Shown here: positions 15,048 to 19,178 of the stretch, piece after piece | How the letters are laid out: every line of letters starts with the position of its first letter | Position numbering within the stretch: position 1 is the stretch's first letter | Assembly: GCA_016929775.1 (NCBI GenBank) | Contig: JAFGIE010000090.1 | Location: 1 to 19,178 of the forward strand | DNA length: 19,178 nt | Origin: Anaerolineae bacterium | GTDB lineage: Bacteria; Chloroflexota; Anaerolineae; JAFGEY01 | Direction: 5' to 3' | Translations under genes and position numbers: made by a program | The notes under the pieces: generated by a model | Told to the model about the DNA's origin: nothing | Seen by the model: only the letters and a program-made list of their open reading frames with translations | The model's database searches: none

Positions 15048-18000
15048 CTACCCTCCTCTGAGCAGCACGGGCAGGTAGACCTTGCTGCCCGAACCCTCGA
15101 TCAGTGGGAGCGGCGCCAGGAGGACGTGATACTGCCCCTTGCGGTCGTCCACAGACACGTTGCCTGCGCCGTCCACGACCTGCACAAAGTGGCGCATCCC
15201 GGCGGTACCCGGGATGGTGCCGGTCCACTTGCCCATACCGGCATCGTACGTGAGGTCGGAGCTTGCCCACGTGCCTCCGCCCTCGGTGTACGCCACCACG
15301 ACGCGGATGATGCCCGATGCGTCCGCCGCCTCGACCTTGATCTGCACCACCGCCGGATTTCCCAAGAGCACGCCATCGACGTGCTGGATCGTGGGCGGCT
15401 GCGTGTCCGGGCTTGCCGAGTAGAGGGTGCCCAACGCCACTGCGCCATAGACGCGCTCGGTCGCCGAGGCGCTGTCGTACTGGCCCAGCGTCGCATACAC
15501 CGTCTCTGTCGTGTCCGAAACCGAGGCGCTCGCTTGCAGGCGGACGGGCAGGGTCGGGTACCAGCCCGGTGCGCTGAACGCCGGTTCGGCGGTCGAGGTG
15601 ACGTACTCGTTGTACGACAGGGCGATCACCGGGTCGAAGCCCTGTATGTCGGTGTACGTCCCCCCCAAAAAGAGGACGCCGTGCAGGTCGCCCGCCTCGG
15701 GGTTGTGGATGTCCACGTAAAAGCTGGGCTGCACCGGTTCGCCCGCCGCAAAGTGGGACCAGCCGTCGACGTCCAGGAAGGTCCCCTCGCCCGTCTCGGT
15801 CTCGCCAAACGCCCCCGCTCCGAAACTGAGCAAGCCTTCGTTCACCTCCCCAAAGGCGATCGGCGCGGTCGAGGTCACGCTGACGCTAGGGAAGGGATCC
15901 CCGGGGCTGAACGTCCCGCCGCTCAGGATCGTGTACATCGGCAGCCCGTACATGGTCGCCTGCATCAGGACCTTGGCATCGTAGGCGTTGAAAACCTGGT
16001 CGGAGGCATAGTAGCGCTGCTTGGCGGCGGTCAGCGCCTTCCCGATCTGGGTCTGCGTCCCGACCAGCAGCTCGTAGGCATAGTTCCGCATCAGCGCTTC
16101 CGAGTAGACGATCCCGCCGCCGCCCCAACCGTACCCGGTGTTCGCGACATAGTTGGCGCCCTGGATGGCAAAGGCCTCAGGCAGGTCGAGGGAGTTGCTG
16201 TCGTTGAGCCCCGCATGGCAGCCCACCGAAAAGACCAGCGCCCCGGCGAGGTCGCTCGTCGCCGTCACGATCTCGCCCGCCTGTATGTCGTCCCCGTCCG
16301 GCGCCCCGGAAGAGGTGTGGTTGGCGTGTCCATTGATCGACTGCAGGTCGAACCGCGGACTGGCATACAGCTGCCGGTCCCTGAAGGCGTCGCCGCTCCA
16401 CGAGATGCCGATCAGTTCATCGTCGGTCTCCAATTCGTCGTTGTTCAAGAGCGTGCTCACCAGGACGGCGGTATCCTGCACAAAGTCATAGCCCGTCACG
16501 AGCGCGTTCTCGACGTCGATCACGTCATTGCTCAGGAACAGATCGATCACGTCGGCGATCTGCCCGGGCTGTTCCACCAACCGCCCGATCGCATAGTCGG
16601 GGATGTACAGCTCGCCCCCCTGCCAGGTGGTCGGCTCGCGATCCCCATAGTAGTCGTCGGTCAGGACCATGTTGTTCTCGAGCGCCGCCTGCTGGGGCGT
16701 GTTCGAAGCGAGGCTGCTCGCGTACGCGTTCTCTTGCACGCTCAGGGCGCCCTCGGGCGCCCGCCGGAAGGGAATGACGAGGTCATTCCCCACGATCACG
16801 ATGTACTCCATGTTGGCGTTGGCGTTCAGAAAGGTGAGCAGCAGGTTGCGCACCGCGCTCGCCACGTCGTTCGCCTTGGCAGGGTCGATCAGCGAGGCTG
16901 GGTCGGCGGTCCACGCATCGTAGGCGGCGGCGACCGAGGCGTCGTCCTCGACCTGTAGCACAGCCCCGTCCACGCTGTCGTGATCGGCGAGCTCGTACAG
17001 CTTGGACAGCAGCGCGTCCGCCTCGGACGCGCCGTACAGGCTCGAGACCCGCTCCGTGTTGACCACGATCAAGGTCCTGACGTCCGTGTCTCCCGGGGTG
17101 GGCGGCGGCGTGGGACTCGGGGTGGGACTCGGGGTGGGCGTCGGCGTCGGCGTGGGGATGTCGCCCGAGACAGACAGGTCGTAGCCGGTGTCGTCGCCAA
17201 ACACCGTCGAGTTATAGTGGATGACCTGCAGGTAGTAGGTCCCGTCTGCCGGGATCGTGACGCTGATCGACGAGGAGGTCCCGGCGCCGTGGTCGTCGTT
17301 CGAGGCGAGCAGCGTCGACCGGTCGCTGGCGTACAGGTTCAGCACCGTATCGCTGTTGGGTCCCAGGTTGGCGGTCTGGATCAGGTAGGAAGCCCCGCCC
17401 AAGGCCTCAAAGCGCACCCAGTCCTGATCGCCGACGCCGCTCAGCGCCGGGTCGGCGCAAAAGGTGTGCGTCTGCGCCTCTCCGTCGGTGACCAGCACCG
17501 GCGCGTCAAAGGTGCCGTTGTCGGGCTCGTGCGCGTCCAGCGTGCACACGCCCTTCGAGATCGCCAGGTCATAGTGGGTCGCCGGGCCCGAGGCGATCGG
17601 GTTGTGATGCTGTACCTTGGCATAGTAGGTGCCGCTCGCGGGCGCGACCCAGATGATGCGCGAGGAAACGAGATAGCCATAGTCGTCATTGTGCGCGAGC
17701 TCGGTCTGCCCGTCCGTGTCGTACAGGTAGAGGTGCGTGTCCGCGGCGAACCCCAGGTTCGAGGTGTGCAGCACGTAGGTCATGCCCGCCTCTGCGTCGA
17801 ACCACACCCAGTCCTGGTCGCCGGTGGGGCAGATGTCGTGCGTCTGCGGCGTGCCCGTGGTCGGGATCTCGCTGGCAGCTGCGGCGTTGTTGTCGGGTTC
17901 GTAGCCGTCGCTCACGCAGGGCACGACCGAGACGCGGAGGTCGTACCCCACCTCTGGGCCATAGCTCTCGGGGTCCTGGTTGGCGACCTTGGCATAGTAG

Positions 18001-19121
18001 GTCTGCCCCGTCGCAGCGGTGGTCGTGAGCGGACCGCTCTGGTCCACGAATTCGCCGAGCGCCTGCCCGCAGCCGCTATAGAGCGAGACCAGGGGGACGG
18101 CGCCCGGACCGGTGTTATCGGCGACGACGGCGAACGTCTCGCCGCTGCCGATCGTGAACTTGACCCAGTCTTGATCGCCTGCCGCCTGAAAGAGGTGCGC
18201 CTGGCGCGTGCCATCGGTGGGGATGTCGCGCGCGGTGGCGCAGGTGTCGTCGGGTTCGTAAAAGTCGCCCGCGCCCCCGCTCGTCGCCAGCACCAGGTCA
18301 TAGTTGGCGAGGGGCCCGTGCGTCGTCAGGTGGTCCTCCACCTGCAGGTAGTACACGCCGCTGGCGGGCGCCTGCCACTCGATGCTGGGACCGGTGCCGA
18401 ACTGGTACAGCCCTCCGCACGTCTCGTACAGGTAGAGCCGGGGGTCGGCGTGAGCGCCCAGGTTGGTCGCCTCGATCGTGTAGGTCACCCCGCCGATCGC
18501 CGTGAACTTGGCCCAGTCCTCGTCGCCGGTGGGGCACAGGGTGTGCGCCTGCGGCGCGCCCTCGGTCAGCCAGCGGGCGGCGGCGCAGCTGTTGTCCTCC
18601 TCGTAGCTGTCCGGGTCGCACGTCACGCCCACGCACACCGGGAGCGCGAGCAGGTTGTTCGTCTCGTCGCTCTCTGCCTCCACGTCGGTCGCGTCGGCCC
18701 ACACATAGATCACGTGGTCGCACCCGGTCGTCGTGAACACGTATTTCGGGTCGCTGCGCGTGAGCTGAAAGAACGCCCCTGGCGCCAGGTAGGTGTTGTT
18801 CTCCCAGCGGGTGTAGGGCGTCCCCTCGACCGGCGGTTGGTCCACCGGGTCCACATAGATGTAGTCCGGAAAGTTGAAATTCACGGTGGCGGCGGTCCCC
18901 TGGTTCCGGACCCGGAAGGTGATCGTGAACTGTTGGCCCGGGTCGGGGATCGGCGGCTCGATCGTGATCGACTCGACCACCAGGTCGGGCAAGCTGACCG
19001 CCGAGGAGGGCGCGGCGCGCAGCAGCAGCAGCAAGGCGAGCAGGACAAAGAGCGCAGCGCCGGACGCAGCCGACGCGCGCAACAAGAGTTGCTTGGGCCG
19101 TCTACCCTCAACCTCTGACAT
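15048..19121 (-). CDS. Secreted gingipain-type (C25) cysteine peptidase with CARDB and four PPC domains
   Basis: Extracellular cysteine endopeptidase of 1357 residues. It has a signal peptide or anchor (about 18-42), a CARDB-like adhesion module (44-165), four tandem PPC domains (166-653), a Pro-Thr/Ser linker (655-677) and a C25 catalytic region (about 681-1067). The presumed catalytic pair is His932 (INGHANHT) and Cys968 (FSVGCHAG); an NADH-like or metal role is not indicated. Beta-rich C-terminal modules follow (1075-1240 and 1242-1335), then the tail SKVYLPVLLRGG. Large N-terminal accessory modules ahead of the catalytic part are unusual compared with gingipains. The ATG at 19121 has GAGGGG just upstream; the frame stays open to the window edge, but no other start codon occurs in it. 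It is first in a - strand series of three genes. Confidence 0.92.
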   Translation of the reverse strand: MSEVEGRRPKQLLLRASAASGAALFVLLALLLLLRAAPSSAVSLPDLVVESITIEPPIPDPGQQFTITFRVRNQGTAATVNFNFPDYIYVDPVDQPPVEGTPYTRWENNTYLAPGAFFQLTRSDPKYVFTTTGCDHVIYVWADATDVEAESDETNNLLALPVCVGVTCDPDSYEEDNSCAAARWLTEGAPQAHTLCPTGDEDWAKFTAIGGVTYTIEATNLGAHADPRLYLYETCGGLYQFGTGPSIEWQAPASGVYYLQVEDHLTTHGPLANYDLVLATSGGAGDFYEPDDTCATARDIPTDGTRQAHLFQAAGDQDWVKFTIGSGETFAVVADNTGPGAVPLVSLYSGCGQALGEFVDQSGPLTTTAATGQTYYAKVANQDPESYGPEVGYDLRVSVVPCVSDGYEPDNNAAAASEIPTTGTPQTHDICPTGDQDWVWFDAEAGMTYVLHTSNLGFAADTHLYLYDTDGQTELAHNDDYGYLVSSRIIWVAPASGTYYAKVQHHNPIASGPATHYDLAISKGVCTLDAHEPDNGTFDAPVLVTDGEAQTHTFCADPALSGVGDQDWVRFEALGGASYLIQTANLGPNSDTVLNLYASDRSTLLASNDDHGAGTSSSISVTIPADGTYYLQVIHYNSTVFGDDTGYDLSVSGDIPTPTPTPTPSPTPSPTPPPTPGDTDVRTLIVVNTERVSSLYGASEADALLSKLYELADHDSVDGAVLQVEDDASVAAAYDAWTADPASLIDPAKANDVASAVRNLLLTFLNANANMEYIVIVGNDLVIPFRRAPEGALSVQENAYASSLASNTPQQAALENNMVLTDDYYGDREPTTWQGGELYIPDYAIGRLVEQPGQIADVIDLFLSNDVIDVENALVTGYDFVQDTAVLVSTLLNNDELETDDELIGISWSGDAFRDRQLYASPRFDLQSINGHANHTSSGAPDGDDIQAGEIVTATSDLAGALVFSVGCHAGLNDSNSLDLPEAFAIQGANYVANTGYGWGGGGIVYSEALMRNYAYELLVGTQTQIGKALTAAKQRYYASDQVFNAYDAKVLMQATMYGLPMYTILSGGTFSPGDPFPSVSVTSTAPIAFGEVNEGLLSFGAGAFGETETGEGTFLDVDGWSHFAAGEPVQPSFYVDIHNPEAGDLHGVLFLGGTYTDIQGFDPVIALSYNEYVTSTAEPAFSAPGWYPTLPVRLQASASVSDTTETVYATLGQYDSASATERVYGAVALGTLYSASPDTQPPTIQHVDGVLLGNPAVVQIKVEAADASGIIRVVVAYTEGGGTWASSDLTYDAGMGKWTGTIPGTAGMRHFVQVVDGAGNVSVDDRKGQYHVLLAPLPLIEGSGSKVYLPVLLRGG
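17094..17156 (-). repeat. Low-complexity repeat encoding a Pro-Thr linker
   Basis: Short tandem units (a 12-bp unit GTGGGACTCGGG present twice on the + strand, next to GTCGGC hexamers) encode alternating Pro-Thr and Pro-Ser pairs (residues 656-676). The segment joins the PPC block to the C25 catalytic region, probably as a stiff, possibly glycosylated spacer. Such repeats can slip and change linker length between strains. Confidence 0.8.
17163..18626 (-). repeat. Four tandem PPC (bacterial pre-peptidase C-terminal-like) modules
   Basis: Four diverged copies of about 115-130 residues lie at residues 166-280, 282-400, 401-523 and 524-653 of the C25 peptidase. Each opens with a Y/H-E-[EP]-D-[ND] motif (YEEDN, YEPDD, YEPDN, HEPDN). 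Each then has a GD[EQ]DW motif (GDEDW, GDQDW three times) and closes with YY-x-[KQ]-V and YDL. Copies 1 and 3 are more alike (CPTGD, SNLG/TNLG, APASG) than copy 2, which suggests stepwise duplication. PPC modules usually bind substrate or the cell surface in secreted peptidases. Confidence 0.85.
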
Positions 19122-19178
19122 GATCCCCTCGTTGAGTGAGTGGTCGCGGATGTCGATCGACGATCGGGCGCGCCAACA
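19122..19178 (-). promoter_or_regulatory. Upstream edge of the C25 gene with a 10-bp palindrome
   Basis: Only 57 bp upstream of the C25 start are in the window. They contain the perfect palindrome GTCGATCGAC (19152-19161) and a GGCGCGCC octamer (19167-19174). No clear promoter hexamers are visible, so the promoter probably lies outside the window. The palindrome could be an operator or chance in GC-rich DNA. Confidence 0.25.

Noticed and set aside
17163..18626. PPC-coding repeats considered as a mobile element or CRISPR-like array
   Set aside because: The copies are 345-390 bp, diverged and in one continuous reading frame with protein-level conservation, so they are domain duplications.
16980..19118. 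A 712-codon and adjoining 639-codon (15039-16958) open frames on the + strand
   Set aside because: Both are antisense shadows of the C25 gene, rich in Arg, Gly, Val and His without domain patterns.

Overview
This window is GC-rich bacterial chromosomal DNA, most likely from the phylum Chloroflexota (Anaerolineae/Caldilineae-like). That placement is an inference. It rests on the gap-pgk pair, the large modular secreted peptidases with Pro-Thr linkers, PPC and PKD modules, and C-termini of the YLPLLxR type. No rRNA, tRNA, CRISPR array, insertion sequence or phage gene was seen, and no gene looks broken.

Layout. (1) 1-2520: a glycolytic operon on the + strand. A near-consensus sigma70 promoter drives gap (glyceraldehyde-3-phosphate dehydrogenase) and pgk (phosphoglycerate kinase). 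A strong hairpin lies between the two genes and a terminator follows pgk. (2) 2547-4602: a two-gene ABC-2 exporter on the - strand (ATPase, then permease, overlapping by 23 bp). (3) 4777-8342: divergent from the exporter is a + strand cluster: a NarL-type membrane histidine kinase, an overlapping LuxR-type response regulator, a multipass membrane protein built of two similar halves (DUF1576-like), and a 115-residue protein resembling a worn-down GHKL/HATPase domain. (4) 8501-12103: a 1200-residue secreted subtilisin-family (S8) peptidase with carboxypeptidase-regulatory-like, GATase1-like, Ig-like and PKD modules. (5) 12118-19121: three - strand genes. Read in transcription order they are a 1357-residue secreted gingipain-type (C25) peptidase carrying CARDB and four PPC domains, a 736-residue secreted protein with a cryptic His/Cys pair typical of clan CD peptidases, and a small probable lipoprotein.

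How they may work together. Blocks 2 and 3 look like a signalling and export module: kinase and regulator beside a divergent exporter, with a possible small-solute channel or transporter and an accessory domain protein downstream of the regulator. Blocks 4 and 5 look like an extracellular proteolysis locus. The S8 enzyme, the C25 enzyme and the cryptic clan CD-like protein all have N-terminal export signals, and all three end in a short hydrophobic peptide of the pattern [VAG]-[YF]-L-P-x-[LV]-x-[RK] (x = L, V, T or S). That shared tail, together with the hidden His/Cys dyad in the middle gene, is the most unusual signal here and may mark an undescribed C-terminal sorting or anchoring system.
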